Shown: piece by piece, positions 8,934 to 16,863 of the stretch
How positions within the stretch are numbered: position 1 is the stretch's first letter
Layout of the letters: every line of letters begins with the position of its first letter
Assembly: GCF_014202475.1 (NCBI RefSeq)
Contig: NZ_JACHGV010000013.1
Location: 62,001-126,000 of the forward strand
Direction: 5' to 3'
DNA from: Streptomyces paradoxus
GTDB lineage: Bacteria; Actinomycetota; Actinomycetes; Streptomycetales; Streptomycetaceae
Length of the DNA: 64,000 nt
Translations under genes and position numbers: made by a program
Notes under the pieces: generated by a model
Seen by the model: the letters and a program-made list of their open reading frames with translations, nothing else
Told to the model about the DNA's origin: nothing
Database searches by the model: none

Positions 8934-9173
8934 GTGGGCACGCCGACAGGGCACACCTTTGCACAGGTCAGCGACAGGGAACAAGGGATCTTCCGGTTTC
9001 GTGCATTGCGTGCGCCGCCAGGGCCTTTTGACAAGATGTCAATCAGCACAGTGAAAGGCATTTCCGTGGTGTCTGCCCCCTTTGGAGACGCGCATTTTAC
9101 CGAGGCCCGAGGCCCCTCGGAAACCATTGAGCCACCGCCCGCACAGCAGCTCACACCGCCGGCCGCCTCCTGA
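8934..9173 (+). CDS. Small hypothetical protein, atypical composition, divergent from the sigma/lectin fusion
   Basis: Candidate 79-residue protein starting at GTG 8934, with AAGG six bases upstream. It has no membrane segment and ends in a Pro/Gln/Ser-rich tail (IEPPPAQQLTPPAAS). Third codon positions are only about two thirds G or C, against more than 90% in the neighbouring genes. This means either a recently acquired or leader-like peptide, or simply non-coding promoter DNA. It fills the only AT-richer gap between the divergently placed fusion gene and the AraC gene. I do not recognise a family. The opposite-strand frame here looks no better. Confidence 0.35.
   Translation: MGTPTGHTFAQVSDREQGIFRFRALRAPPGPFDKMSISTVKGISVVSAPFGDAHFTEARGPSETIEPPPAQQLTPPAAS
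9028..9042. promoter_or_regulatory. Perfect palindrome TTGACA-AGA-TGTCAA
   Basis: A 6-bp inverted repeat with a 3-bp spacer lies in the AT-richer stretch upstream of the fusion gene. Each arm also matches a -35 hexamer, but no convincing -10 box lies 16-18 bp away on either strand, so an operator is more likely than a promoter. It falls inside the possible small reading frame at 8934. Confidence 0.4.
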
Positions 9174-9215
9174 GCGGGTGTCTCTCACAAGCTGTCCGGG
9201 AACCAATAGCGGTCC

Positions 9216-10157
9216 TCAGGCGGGCGGTTCACCGCGCCTCATGCGGTAGGCGCCGGGCGGGGACCCGTAGCGCTCACGGAAGGCGCGGTTGAAGTGGAAC
9301 GGGCTGGCGAAGCCCGAGGCGGCGGCGACGCGTTCCACCGGCAGGTCGGTGCTCTCCAGCAGCCGGGCGGCGTGGCGCAGCCGCGCCTCGCGCAGGGCAC
9401 GCATGGGCGACTGCCCGACCTGCCGGCTGAACAGATGGGCGAAGCGGGACGGTGACAGCGCGACGCCCCCGGCGAGCGAACGGACGGTGTGCGGGGCGCC
9501 CGGGTCGGCGTCGATCAGCTCCTGGGCGCGGCGGATCCGTGCGTCGAGACCGGGCCGGGGCTCCGCGGGCCGGGCACCGGCGGTGGTGAGGAGGACGATC
9601 TCCTCCAGTGCGCACAGGGCCAGTTCGCGGGCCGCGCTGCCGTGCGCCACGGCGACCTGCCCGTCATGAGGTGACGCGCCGGGCGGCGCCTCGGTGCCGG
9701 TCCAGCGGGCGTCGGCGTGCATCCGCCGGAACGCCGTCTCGACACGTCCGTGCACCCCGGCCGGGGCGGAGGTGACGACGTACATCCCGTCCCCGGCGGC
9801 GTACGGCCGCAGCCACGCGGTCCAGGACGGGCGGGCCTGGCAGTGCGCCCACCAGAACCGCCAGTGCCGGGCGCCGGACTCGACGGCGTAGCCGTGCGGG
9901 ACGCCCGGGGCGAGCACGACCAGCCGGCCCGCGCCGGCGGAGGTCCGCGCGCCGCCCTGCCACAGCCGTCCCCGGCCTCCGGTGGTCCAGGTGAACAGCC
10001 AGCTCGCCGAGCCGTGCGGCCGGCTGACGGCGTAGCCGGGGCTCTGGTCGAAGTGGCCGAGCACCACCAGCCCGGGCGGCGGGGCGGGATCGCCGGTGTC
10101 CCCGGAGTCGCCGGTCCTCCCGTGCCCAGCAGCGGCGGGCAATTCGTCAGCACGCAC
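9216..10157 (-). CDS. AraC-family transcriptional regulator
   Basis: DNA-binding regulator of about 313 residues. The N-terminal half is a cupin-like effector domain (SWLFTWTTGGRGRLW, LVVLAPGVPHGYA). The C-terminal 100 residues carry two helix-turn-helix units (VRSLAGGVALSPSRFAHLFSR and VERVAAASGFASPFHFNRAFR) and the family-ending sequence YGSPPGAYR. AGGAGG sits directly against the upstream ATG at 10163 but 6 nt from the GTG at 10157, so GTG is preferred. The gene is divergent from the PhyH dioxygenase at 10227 across a gap of about 70 bp, which makes that gene its probable target. Confidence 0.88.
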   Translation of the reverse strand: MRADELPAAAGHGRTGDSGDTGDPAPPPGLVVLGHFDQSPGYAVSRPHGSASWLFTWTTGGRGRLWQGGARTSAGAGRLVVLAPGVPHGYAVESGARHWRFWWAHCQARPSWTAWLRPYAAGDGMYVVTSAPAGVHGRVETAFRRMHADARWTGTEAPPGASPHDGQVAVAHGSAARELALCALEEIVLLTTAGARPAEPRPGLDARIRRAQELIDADPGAPHTVRSLAGGVALSPSRFAHLFSRQVGQSPMRALREARLRHAARLLESTDLPVERVAAASGFASPFHFNRAFRERYGSPPGAYRMRRGEPPA

Positions 10158-10226
10158 GGGCATCCTCCTGGACGGCTACGAGGCCTAGCGTTTTGAACCG
10201 AGGACACCTGACCGAGGAGTGCGTTC

Positions 10227-11072
10227 ATGACAGTCACGGACAACGGCGCCGCCGGGGCTTCCATCCTGGACCCTGCCGGGCTGCGGCGATACCGGGCGGG
10301 CTTCGAGGAGGACGGTTTCACGGTGGTGCGCGGGCTCTTCGGGGCCGGCGAGATCGACCGGCTGTGCGGCGAGTTCGCGGCACTGCGGGCGGCCGGTCCG
10401 GTTCCGGGCCATTTCGAGCCGCGCGCGGCGGCGGACGTGCCGGGCGCCGATCCCCTGCACGTCTGGCCCCGGGTGATGCACCCGCACGAGATCAACGGCC
10501 TCGCGCGTGAGGTCCTGCTGGACGCCCGGCTGCGGACGGTGCTGGAGGCGCTCCTCGGCGAGGAGGTGCTGGCCGCGCAGAGCATGTTCTACTTCAAGCC
10601 GCCTGGGGCCCGGGGGCAGGCGCTGCACCAGGACAACTTCTATCTCCGGGTGGAGCCGGGCACGTGTGTGGCGGCGTGGGTGGCCTGCGACGTGATCGAC
10701 CGGGAGAACGGCGGGCTGGAGGTCGTGCCGGGCACGCATCGCATGGACCTGTTCTGCCCGGAGCCGGCCGACTCGGACGTGTCCTTCGCCCGGGAGTTCG
10801 TTCCGCCGCCGCCGGGGCTCGCGCCGGTGCCGGTGGACATGGCGCCGGGGGACGTCCTGTTCTTCAACGGGAGCCTGGTGCACGGGTCGCAGCCGAACCG
10901 GGCGGCGGAGCGGTTCCGGCGGTCGTTCATCGGGCACTACGTGGGGCGGTCGGCGGAGCGGATCGGGCGGTACTACCGGACGCTGGCGATGAGCGGGGCC
11001 AGGGTGGAGCTGGCGGAGAGCGAGGGGGCGGGGCCCTGCGGCACGGAGTTCGCGCCGCAGGGCCCCCACTGA
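10227..11072 (+). CDS. Phytanoyl-CoA dioxygenase (PhyH) family Fe(II)/2-oxoglutarate oxygenase
   Basis: 281-residue double-stranded beta-helix oxygenase. The iron triad is readable: H134-Q-D136 (in ALHQDNFYL) and H219 (in LVHGSQPN), with a downstream Arg (RFRRSF) for 2-oxoglutarate. It would hydroxylate an unknown small molecule with Fe(II), 2-oxoglutarate and O2 in the cytoplasm. GAGGAG lies about 8 nt before the ATG. It is paired divergently with an AraC regulator, suggesting substrate induction. The stop is 16 bp from the convergent aldo/keto reductase. The PhyH family is broad, so the phytanoyl substrate in its name should not be assumed. Confidence 0.85.
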   Translation: MTVTDNGAAGASILDPAGLRRYRAGFEEDGFTVVRGLFGAGEIDRLCGEFAALRAAGPVPGHFEPRAAADVPGADPLHVWPRVMHPHEINGLAREVLLDARLRTVLEALLGEEVLAAQSMFYFKPPGARGQALHQDNFYLRVEPGTCVAAWVACDVIDRENGGLEVVPGTHRMDLFCPEPADSDVSFAREFVPPPPGLAPVPVDMAPGDVLFFNGSLVHGSQPNRAAERFRRSFIGHYVGRSAERIGRYYRTLAMSGARVELAESEGAGPCGTEFAPQGPH

Positions 11073-11088
11073 ACCGCGAGACGCACGC

Positions 11089-12057
11089 TCAGTGCCCGGC
11101 GATGGGATGGGGGCCGTAGGGGCGCTCCAGCTCCTCCAGCTCCTTGTCGCTCAGCCGGATCTCCACGGCGGCCGCCGCGTCCTGAAGATGGCCGGGCCTG
11201 GAGGCGCCGACGATCGGGGCGGTCACCGTGGGCTGGTGGAGGAGCCAGGCGAGGGCGACCTGCGCGCGGGGGACGCCCCGCTCACCGGCGATGCGGGTGA
11301 CCGCCTCGACGATGGTGCGGTCGCCCTCCTGGTACAGGGTGCTGCCGAAGGTGTCGGTGGCGCTGCGCTCGGTCGTGGTGTCCCAGTCCCGGGTGAGGCG
11401 GCCGCGGGCGAGCGGGCTCCAGGGCAGGACACCCACGCCCTGGTCCGCGCACAGGGGCAGCATCTCGCGCTCCTCCTCGCGGTAGATCAGGTTGTAGTGG
11501 TTCTGCATGGAGACGAAGCGCGTCCAGCCGTTCAGCCGCGCGGTGTACTGCATCTTGGAGAACTGCCAGGCGTACATCGAACTCGCCCCGATGTAGCGGA
11601 CCTTGCCCGCCTTGACGACGTCGTGCAGGGCCTCCATCGTCTCCTCGACGGGGGTGTGCGGGTCGAAGCGGTGGATCTGGTACAGGTCGACGTAGTCGGT
11701 GCCGAGGCGGGTGAGGCTCCGGTCGAGCTCGGTCATGATCGCCTTGCGGGACAGTCCGCCGCCGTTCGGTCCGGGGCGCATCCGGCCGTGCACCTTCGTC
11801 GCGAGGACGATCTCGTCGCGGCGGGCGAAGTCGCGCAGCGCCCGGCCGACGATCTCCTCGCTGGTGCCGTCGGAGTAGACGTTCGCCGTGTCGAAGAAGG
11901 TGACGCCCGCTTCGACGGCCTGCCGGATCAGCGGGCGCGATGCCTCCTCGTCGAGGGTCCACTCGTGCGTGCCGCGGTCGGGGACACCGTAGGTCATGCA
12001 CCCCAGACAGATCCGCGAGACGTCCAGGCCCGTCGAACCGAGCTTCACGTACTGCAT
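11089..12057 (-). CDS. Aldo/keto reductase
   Basis: 322-residue (beta/alpha)8 NADPH-dependent oxidoreductase. The catalytic tetrad is intact: D56 and Y61 (FFDTANVYSDG), K88 (LATKVHG) and H129 (YQIHRFDP). Its sequence is close to the potassium-channel beta-subunit-like/YajO-type class (LGCMTYGVP, WSPLARGRLTRD). It reduces aldehydes or ketones in the cytoplasm; the exact substrate is unknown. The start MQYVKLGSTG is chosen over a longer frame because AGGAG lies 9 nt upstream and the family begins here. It is a monocistronic unit facing the PhyH gene. Confidence 0.93.
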   Translation of the reverse strand: MQYVKLGSTGLDVSRICLGCMTYGVPDRGTHEWTLDEEASRPLIRQAVEAGVTFFDTANVYSDGTSEEIVGRALRDFARRDEIVLATKVHGRMRPGPNGGGLSRKAIMTELDRSLTRLGTDYVDLYQIHRFDPHTPVEETMEALHDVVKAGKVRYIGASSMYAWQFSKMQYTARLNGWTRFVSMQNHYNLIYREEEREMLPLCADQGVGVLPWSPLARGRLTRDWDTTTERSATDTFGSTLYQEGDRTIVEAVTRIAGERGVPRAQVALAWLLHQPTVTAPIVGASRPGHLQDAAAAVEIRLSDKELEELERPYGPHPIAGH

Positions 12058-12155
12058 CGTTGCTGCTCCTGCCTTCGGGAGGGTTCCATGGGGAGCGTAC
12101 GTGCTGGTGTGCGCTCGAAGGCACGGGAAGGCGGGGCGCCTGCTGCCGGTGACCG

Positions 12156-12692
12156 TCAGCCGTGCTCGACCAGGTCCAGGGCCCGTTCCCACGCGAACTC
12201 CGGCCGCCCGCCGCCCTCACCGGGCTCTCCGGCGTACGGATCGCCGAACCGGACGCCCATCCCGCGCAGCCGTTCGAGGCTGTCCCGGTAGGCGGGGTGG
12301 GCCGCCAGCGCGTCGGCCACACAGGGCAGGACGGCGATCGGCACGCCGAGTCCCGCGACCTCGCAGAGGGTGCCCAGGGCGAGGGTGTCGGCTATGCCGG
12401 CCGCCCACTTGTTGACGGTGTTGAAGGTGGCGGGCGCGACCACCACGGCATCGGGTGCCGGAAAGGGGCGCGGTTCGCCGGGGGTTCGCCAGGCGGACCG
12501 GATCGGGCGGCCGGTCCGGGCCTCGACGGCGGCGGTGTCGAAGAAGCCGTTCATGGCGACGGGCGTCGCGATGACGCCCACCTCCCAGTCCCGTTCCTGT
12601 GCGGCGGTGATCAGTTCGCCGACGTCGGCGGCGATGCCGGCGGCGCAGACGACGACGTAGAGGAAGCGGGTGCGGGCGGCCTGTTCGGTCAT
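12156..12692 (-). CDS. Flavoprotein of the HFCD/PPC-decarboxylase-like family
   Basis: 178-residue Rossmann-like flavoprotein. The segments FLYVVVCAAGIA (6-20 region), APDAVVVAPATFNTVNKWAAGIADTL and PIAVLPCVADALA match the homo-oligomeric flavin-containing Cys decarboxylase fold, including the conserved PATxNT-type FMN-binding loop. The reaction is not deducible; family members decarboxylate cysteine-containing peptides or phosphopantothenoylcysteine. Translation starts at ATG 12692 with only a weak ribosome site. It is followed upstream, on the same strand, by the DUF1348 gene with a 26-bp gap, so the two may be co-transcribed and controlled by the TetR at 13269. Confidence 0.78.
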   Translation of the reverse strand: MTEQAARTRFLYVVVCAAGIAADVGELITAAQERDWEVGVIATPVAMNGFFDTAAVEARTGRPIRSAWRTPGEPRPFPAPDAVVVAPATFNTVNKWAAGIADTLALGTLCEVAGLGVPIAVLPCVADALAAHPAYRDSLERLRGMGVRFGDPYAGEPGEGGGRPEFAWERALDLVEHG

Positions 12693-12718
12693 CCGGGAAA
12701 CCCTAGCGCCGCCCGGAC

Positions 12719-13177
12719 TCAGCGGACGGGGAACGTGTCTCCGCGCTCCGGCTCCGGCCGGGGGCCGTGGATGCGGCGCTCCTTCTCCTCGATCCGCACG
12801 TCGTTGATGCTGGCCTCGCGGCGGGTCATCAGGCCGTGCTCGTCGAACTCCCACAGTTCGTTTCCGTAGGAGCGCCACCACTGCCCGTCGGTGTCCCGGC
12901 ACTCGTACTGGAAGCGGACGGCGATGCGGTTGCCGTCGAAGGCCCAGAGGTCCTTGCGCAGGGCGTACTCCCGCTCGCGCTCCCATTTGCGGGTCAGGAA
13001 CCCGGCGATCTCGGCGCGGCCGGTGACGAAGGTGTCGCGGTTGCGCCAGACGGAGTGCTCCGAGTAGGCGAGCGCGACCCGGTGCGGGTCGCGGGTGTTC
13101 CAGGCGTCCTCGGCGGCCTGCACCTTCTGAGCGGCGGTCTCGCGGGTGTAGGGCGGCAGCGGCGGCCGGTCGGTCAT
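12719..13177 (-). CDS. DUF1348 / NTF2-like (SnoaL fold) protein
   Basis: 152-residue cone-shaped alpha+beta barrel protein of the DUF1348 group (AEDAWNTRDPHRVALAYSEHSVWRNRDTF, KWEREREYALRKDLWAFDGNRIAVRFQYE). The family has no experimentally clear role known to me; NTF2-like folds bind small hydrophobic ligands. It is divergently arranged with the TetR gene at 13269, and two perfect palindromes lie in the 91-bp gap. It is therefore almost certainly repressed by that TetR and probably belongs to a small-molecule response. Confidence 0.85.
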   Translation of the reverse strand: MTDRPPLPPYTRETAAQKVQAAEDAWNTRDPHRVALAYSEHSVWRNRDTFVTGRAEIAGFLTRKWEREREYALRKDLWAFDGNRIAVRFQYECRDTDGQWWRSYGNELWEFDEHGLMTRREASINDVRIEEKERRIHGPRPEPERGDTFPVR

Positions 13178-13197
13178 GGATCCTCCCTGACGACGAG

Positions 13198-13215
13198 GGA
13201 GAACGGGCGTTCTCC
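13198..13215. promoter_or_regulatory. TetR operator 1, GGAGAACG-GG-CGTTCTCC
   Basis: Perfect 8-bp inverted repeat with a 2-bp centre, located about 20 bp upstream of the DUF1348 start. It shares its AGAACGnnCGTTCT core with the second palindrome 35 bp away, as expected for a TetR-family dimer site. Confidence 0.75.
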
Positions 13216-13233
13216 ACCGGGCTGCTACCGTAG

Positions 13234-13249
13234 GAGAACGCTCGTTCTC
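13234..13249. promoter_or_regulatory. TetR operator 2, GAGAACG-CT-CGTTCTC
   Basis: Perfect 7-bp inverted repeat with a 2-bp centre, ending 19 bp before the tetR start codon. It is the same motif as the site at 13198. Centre-to-centre spacing is 35 bp, consistent with separate control of the two divergent promoters. Confidence 0.75.
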
Positions 13250-13268
13250 GCGTCAAGGAGGGTCGTGG

Positions 13269-13820
13269 ATGGACAGCGCAGTGGCCCGGGAGCGGGCGCT
13301 GGACGCCGCCGAGGAACTGTTCTACGGACGGGGTGTGCAGTCCGTCGGCATGGACGACGTCCGCGGCACCTCCGGGGTCTCCCTCAAGCGGCTCTACCAG
13401 CTGTTCCCGGCGAAGGAGCAACTGGTGGAGGCCTATCTGGAGCGGCGGGACGCGCGCTGGCGGGGGCAGCTGGCCGCGTACGTCGAGGGCCGCGAGGAGC
13501 CGGAGGAGCGGATCCTCGCCGTGTTCGACTGGCTCGGCGCGTGGTTCGGCGAGCCGGGCTTCCGCGGCTGCGCGTGGCTCAACGCGTACGGCGAGCTGGG
13601 GGCCACCTCGGAGCGTGTGGCCGCCCAAGTACGCTCGCACAAGCGGGCGTTCCGGGAGTACCTGGCCTCGCTCGTGGCGGCGGCGGGGCTGCCCGGCGCG
13701 CTGGCCGGGCAGCTGTTCCTGCTGGCCGAGGGCGCCATGGTCACGGCGGGCGTGACCGGGAGCGCCGAGCCCGCGGCCGAGGCGCGCGAGGCGGCCCGGC
13801 GGCTCCTGGACACCGGGTGA
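13269..13820 (+). CDS. TetR-family transcriptional repressor
   Basis: 183-residue repressor with an N-terminal helix-turn-helix (ALDAAEELFYGRGVQSVGMDDVRGTSGVSLKRLYQLFPAKEQLV, residues 8-50) and an all-helical ligand domain ending in a hydrophobic dimer helix (LFLLAEGAMVTAGV). AAGGAGGGTCGTGG precedes the ATG. It probably binds the twin AGAACGnnCGTTCT palindromes at 13198 and 13234, repressing itself and the DUF1348/flavoprotein pair. The ligand is unknown. The stop lies 9 bp from the convergent ferredoxin gene. Confidence 0.92.
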   Translation: MDSAVARERALDAAEELFYGRGVQSVGMDDVRGTSGVSLKRLYQLFPAKEQLVEAYLERRDARWRGQLAAYVEGREEPEERILAVFDWLGAWFGEPGFRGCAWLNAYGELGATSERVAAQVRSHKRAFREYLASLVAAAGLPGALAGQLFLLAEGAMVTAGVTGSAEPAAEAREAARRLLDTG

Positions 13821-13829
13821 GCTCCGGTG

Positions 13830-14027
13830 TCAGCTCACCGTCTCGGACACGGTGATGGCGCCGACCGGGCAGGCGCGGGCCGCCTCCCGCAGCAGCGGGC
13901 TGCCGCTGTCCTCCCCGCCGGGCAGGAGGGCGCTGTAGCCGTCGTCGTCCTGGGTGAACACGTCCGGGGCGGTCAGGGCGCACTGGCCGGCGCCGATGCA
14001 GACGTCCTGGTCGATGTCGATGTGCAT
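13830..14027 (-). CDS. Small 3Fe-4S ferredoxin, partner of the adjacent P450
   Basis: 65-residue soluble ferredoxin. Cysteines C10 and C16 (CIGAGQC) plus C53 (CP) give the three-cysteine pattern of 3Fe-4S P450 ferredoxins; the second ligand position of a 4Fe-4S cluster is Ala. It starts 13 bp after the P450 stop on the same strand, the classic CYP105-ferredoxin arrangement. Its role is electron transfer from a ferredoxin reductase, encoded elsewhere, to the P450. Confidence 0.92.
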   Translation of the reverse strand: MHIDIDQDVCIGAGQCALTAPDVFTQDDDGYSALLPGGEDSGSPLLREAARACPVGAITVSETVS

Positions 14028-14040
14028 GTGCGGGGGCCTC

Positions 14041-15237
14041 TTACCAGGTCACGGGGAGTTCCAGCATCCCCTGGATCGTGTCGCCCGGCTTGAAGGGGAT
14101 CTCCTCGGCGGGAGCGGCCAGGCGCAGGGTGGGCAGCCGGTCGAAGAGGCTGTGCAGGGCGATCTCCAGCTCGGCCCGGGCGAGGTTCTGGCCGAGGCAC
14201 TGGTGGATGCCGAAGCCGAACGCGACGTGGTGCCGGGCCGGGCGGCTCCAGTCGAGCGTGTCCGGCTCGGGGTAGACCGTCTCGTCACGGTTGATGACGG
14301 AGGTCGCGAAGACCACCCCGTCGCCCTGACGGATCGTCGTCCCCGCCACCTCGATGTCCTCGACGGCGAGACGCAGCATGCCGTCCGCGATCGACAGCAT
14401 CCGCATCAGCTCCTCGACCGCGGCCGGCAGCAGTCCCGGGTCCGCACGCAGCTCCGCGAGCCGCTCGGGATGCTGGAGCAGGGTGAAGGTGCCGAGCGAG
14501 ATCATGTTGGCGGTCGTCTCGTGGCCCGCGACCAGCAGGATGAGGGCCATGGCGATCAGGCCCTCACGGTCGAGGACGCCCTCGCGCAGCTGCCGGTGGA
14601 CCAGGTCGTCGAGCAGGCCGGTGCCGGGGTCGCGCTGTTTGCGGTCGATCAGCTCGCCGAAGTACGTCTCCAGCCGGTCGCGGGCGTCGAGTACGTCGGC
14701 GGTCTCCGGGCCGCGCAGCAGCCGTCGCGACTGGGCCTCGAAGAAGTCGTGGTCGGCGTACGGGACGCCGAGCAGGGCGCAGATCACCATGGACGGCACG
14801 GGCAGCGCGAAGGCGCTCACCAGGTCCGCGACGGGTCCCTCGGCGATCATCGCGTCGAGCCGTTCGTCCACGATCTGCTGGATGCGCGGCCGGAGTTCGA
14901 CGGCACGCTTGAGGGTGAAGTCCCCGACGACCATCCGCCGCTGGGCGCGGTGCTCGGGGTCGTCGACGCCCAGCAGGGCCGTTCTGCGGTTGCGGATGCC
15001 GGCGAAGCGCCGGCTGGGAGCGGGGAAACCGGGCCGGTCGCGGTTGGACGACAGACGCGGATCGGCCAGCAGCGCGCGGGCGGCGGCGTGCCCGCTGACC
15101 AGCCAGGCCTCGCGACCGTCGAAGAGGGTGATGCGGGTCAGGGGGCGTTCGGTGCGCAGCGCGTCGTAGGCGGCGGGCGGGTGGTAGGGGCAGGTCCTGC
15201 TCTGGGGGAAGGCGACGGGTGCGGTCGTGTCCGTCAT
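14041..15237 (-). CDS. Cytochrome P450, CYP105-like
   Basis: 398-residue soluble class I P450. The I-helix oxygen motif is LVAGHETTANM, the ExxR motif is in VEELMRMLS (E-L-M-R), and the heme loop is FGFGIHQCLGQNLARAELE. Sequence features such as TCPYHPPAAYDALR, RRMVVGDFT and the downstream ferredoxin point to the CYP105 group, which often hydroxylates xenobiotics or macrolides. Start MTDTT is chosen from GAGG 5 nt upstream. It is divergent from the LysE gene with a 350-bp gap. No biosynthetic cluster surrounds it, so a xenobiotic role is the simpler guess. Confidence 0.93.
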   Translation of the reverse strand: MTDTTAPVAFPQSRTCPYHPPAAYDALRTERPLTRITLFDGREAWLVSGHAAARALLADPRLSSNRDRPGFPAPSRRFAGIRNRRTALLGVDDPEHRAQRRMVVGDFTLKRAVELRPRIQQIVDERLDAMIAEGPVADLVSAFALPVPSMVICALLGVPYADHDFFEAQSRRLLRGPETADVLDARDRLETYFGELIDRKQRDPGTGLLDDLVHRQLREGVLDREGLIAMALILLVAGHETTANMISLGTFTLLQHPERLAELRADPGLLPAAVEELMRMLSIADGMLRLAVEDIEVAGTTIRQGDGVVFATSVINRDETVYPEPDTLDWSRPARHHVAFGFGIHQCLGQNLARAELEIALHSLFDRLPTLRLAAPAEEIPFKPGDTIQGMLELPVTW

Positions 15238-15587
15238 GAAGACCTCGCAGACGAGTAGTGCGTCGTGCCGATCTTCATTAGATGCCCCAGGCACCTATGA
15301 GGCGACGCGAAGTTCGGCCATGTCATCGACGGCGCCAGGATGGCCGGGGAATGCCGTCTTCCTGTTCGAGTACCGGGGATCGGAGCCCCTGTCACGGGGC
15401 AGGCGTCCTGGCCCGGGCAGGGGTGCGGCGAGGCCCGATCCGAAAACCGGTTGCCGGTCCGGCGGGGCAGGCCCCAGGATCCGGCCATGCCTACGTTCAC
15501 CGTTCTCCCGCCGCTGTCCGTCGCCGCCCCTGCCGGGCGCCGACAGCAGCAGTCCGGCCGCCGGGGAGGACCGACGCCGCCGCGGTC
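15238..15587. other. Divergent intergenic region between P450 and LysE genes
   Basis: 350 bp without a convincing gene; a reading frame can be extended upstream from LysE but lacks a ribosome site and family features. An imperfect dyad around 15275-15300 (TCAT..TGCC-CC-AGGCA..ATGA) lies about 40 bp upstream of the P450 start and could be its operator. Nothing else recognisable was seen. Confidence 0.5.
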
Positions 15588-16220
15588 ATGACCGCCGCGC
15601 TCGTCGCGGGGCTGCTCGCCGGGTACGGCATCGCCGTCCCCGTGGGCGCCGTCGGGACCTACCTCGTCTCCCTCACCGCCCGCACCTCCCTGCGCACCGG
15701 TGTGTGCGCCGCGCTCGGCGTCGCCACCGCCGACGGGCTCTACGCCCTCGCGGCCACGCTCGGAGGGACCGCCCTGGCGTCCGCGCTGCGGCCGGTGCTC
15801 GGGCCGCTGCGGTGGGTCTGCGTGCTGGTGCTGCTCGCGCTGGCGGCATGGGGCGCCGCCACCGCCGTGCGCGAGTACCGGGGCCACCGGCTCGCGACCC
15901 GCACCGCTCCCGCTCCCCCGAGTCCCACCCGGGCCTTCCTGAGCCTGCTGGGCATCACCCTGCTGAACCCCACCACCGTCGTCTACTTCGCGGCCCTCGT
16001 GCTCGGTTCCCAGGCCACCGGCCCGGCCGGCCCTCTGGAGCAGGGCGTCTTCGTGCTGGCCGCCTTCGCCGCCTCCGCGAGCTGGCAGGTACTGCTGGCC
16101 GGGAGCGGAGCACTGCTGGGCCGGGCGCTGACCGGCCATCAGGGACGGCTGGCGACGGCACTGGTCGCGAGCGGGGTGATGACGGCCCTGGCCGTGCGGA
16201 TGGCGCTCGCCCCGGGGTGA
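15588..16220 (+). CDS. LysE/RhtB-family translocator
   Basis: 210-residue inner-membrane exporter with about six hydrophobic helices. The N-terminal GYGIAVPVGAVGTYLV resembles the family GPVGxxxL signature, and the mid-protein FLSLLGITLLNPTTVVYF matches the conserved NP motif of the second half. It is expected to export amino acids or similar small metabolites. GGAGGA at 15565 is 17 nt from the ATG, farther than usual, so the start is less certain than the family. It stands alone. Confidence 0.85.
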   Translation: MTAALVAGLLAGYGIAVPVGAVGTYLVSLTARTSLRTGVCAALGVATADGLYALAATLGGTALASALRPVLGPLRWVCVLVLLALAAWGAATAVREYRGHRLATRTAPAPPSPTRAFLSLLGITLLNPTTVVYFAALVLGSQATGPAGPLEQGVFVLAAFAASASWQVLLAGSGALLGRALTGHQGRLATALVASGVMTALAVRMALAPG

Positions 16221-16327
16221 GGTCCGGCGCTCCCGGCCGGATCCTGCGGGATGCGGATGATTCCCGGGGGCACGGGTGTTGAAGACGGGTGGCGATGAGC
16301 CGCGGACGCGACGATGGGACGGATGCC

Positions 16328-16777
16328 ATGCCTCTGGAAGGCGAGTACGAACCCAGCCCGACGCAGTGGGTGCGCAAGCAGGTGGAACTGTACGAGAGCT
16401 CCGGCGGCACGGAGGGGACGACGCTGCAGGGCTCGAACATGCCGGTCGTCGTCCTGACCTCACGCGGCGCCAGGAGCGGCAAGCTGCGCAAGACGCCGGT
16501 CATGCGGGTCGAGCACGAGGGGCGTTACGCCGCGGTGGCCTCCCTCGGCGGGGCGCCCCAGCACCCCGTCTGGTACTTCAACATCCTGGCCGACCCGCAC
16601 GTGGAGCTCCAGGACGGGCCGGTGAAGCAGGACATGACCGCCCGTGAGGTCACGGGCGAGGAGAAGGCCGCCTGGTGGGAACGGGCCGTCGCGGCGTACC
16701 CGGCGTACGCCGACTACCAGAAGAAGACGGACCGGGAGATACCGGTGTTCGTCCTGGAGCCGTCCGAGGGCGGCTGA
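16328..16777 (+). CDS. Deazaflavin (F420)-dependent nitroreductase-family protein
   Basis: 149-residue split-barrel protein of the Ddn-like FDOR family (VVVLTSRGARSGKLRKTPVMRVEHEGRYAAVASLGGAPQHPVWYFNILADPHVELQDG). The family binds F420 and reduces quinones or other small electrophiles; Streptomyces make F420. A longer frame from 16289 exists, but MPLEGEYEPSPTQWVRKQ is the usual start. A strong hairpin follows directly at 16783. Confidence 0.88.
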   Translation: MPLEGEYEPSPTQWVRKQVELYESSGGTEGTTLQGSNMPVVVLTSRGARSGKLRKTPVMRVEHEGRYAAVASLGGAPQHPVWYFNILADPHVELQDGPVKQDMTAREVTGEEKAAWWERAVAAYPAYADYQKKTDREIPVFVLEPSEGG

Positions 16778-16782
16778 GGCCT

Positions 16783-16811
16783 CCCCGGCTGCCCGCCACG
16801 GGCAGCCGGGG
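16783..16811. terminator. GC-rich hairpin after the F420-type reductase
   Basis: 13-bp perfect stem (CCCCGGCTGCCCG paired with its complement) with a CCA loop, 6 nt after the stop codon. There is no U-tract on the coding strand, which is common in Streptomyces. It also lies 3' of the convergent CDF gene and may serve both. Confidence 0.75.
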
Positions 16812-16863
16812 AAAAACTTTCCGCCCCGTGGGTGTGAACCGGCCGCGACGGGGCACGCGAGGT

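Noticed and set aside
8855..9154. Minus-strand 99-codon frame opposite the small candidate gene
   Set aside because: It overlaps the start region of the fusion gene, has no ribosome site and shows no better composition than the plus-strand frame.
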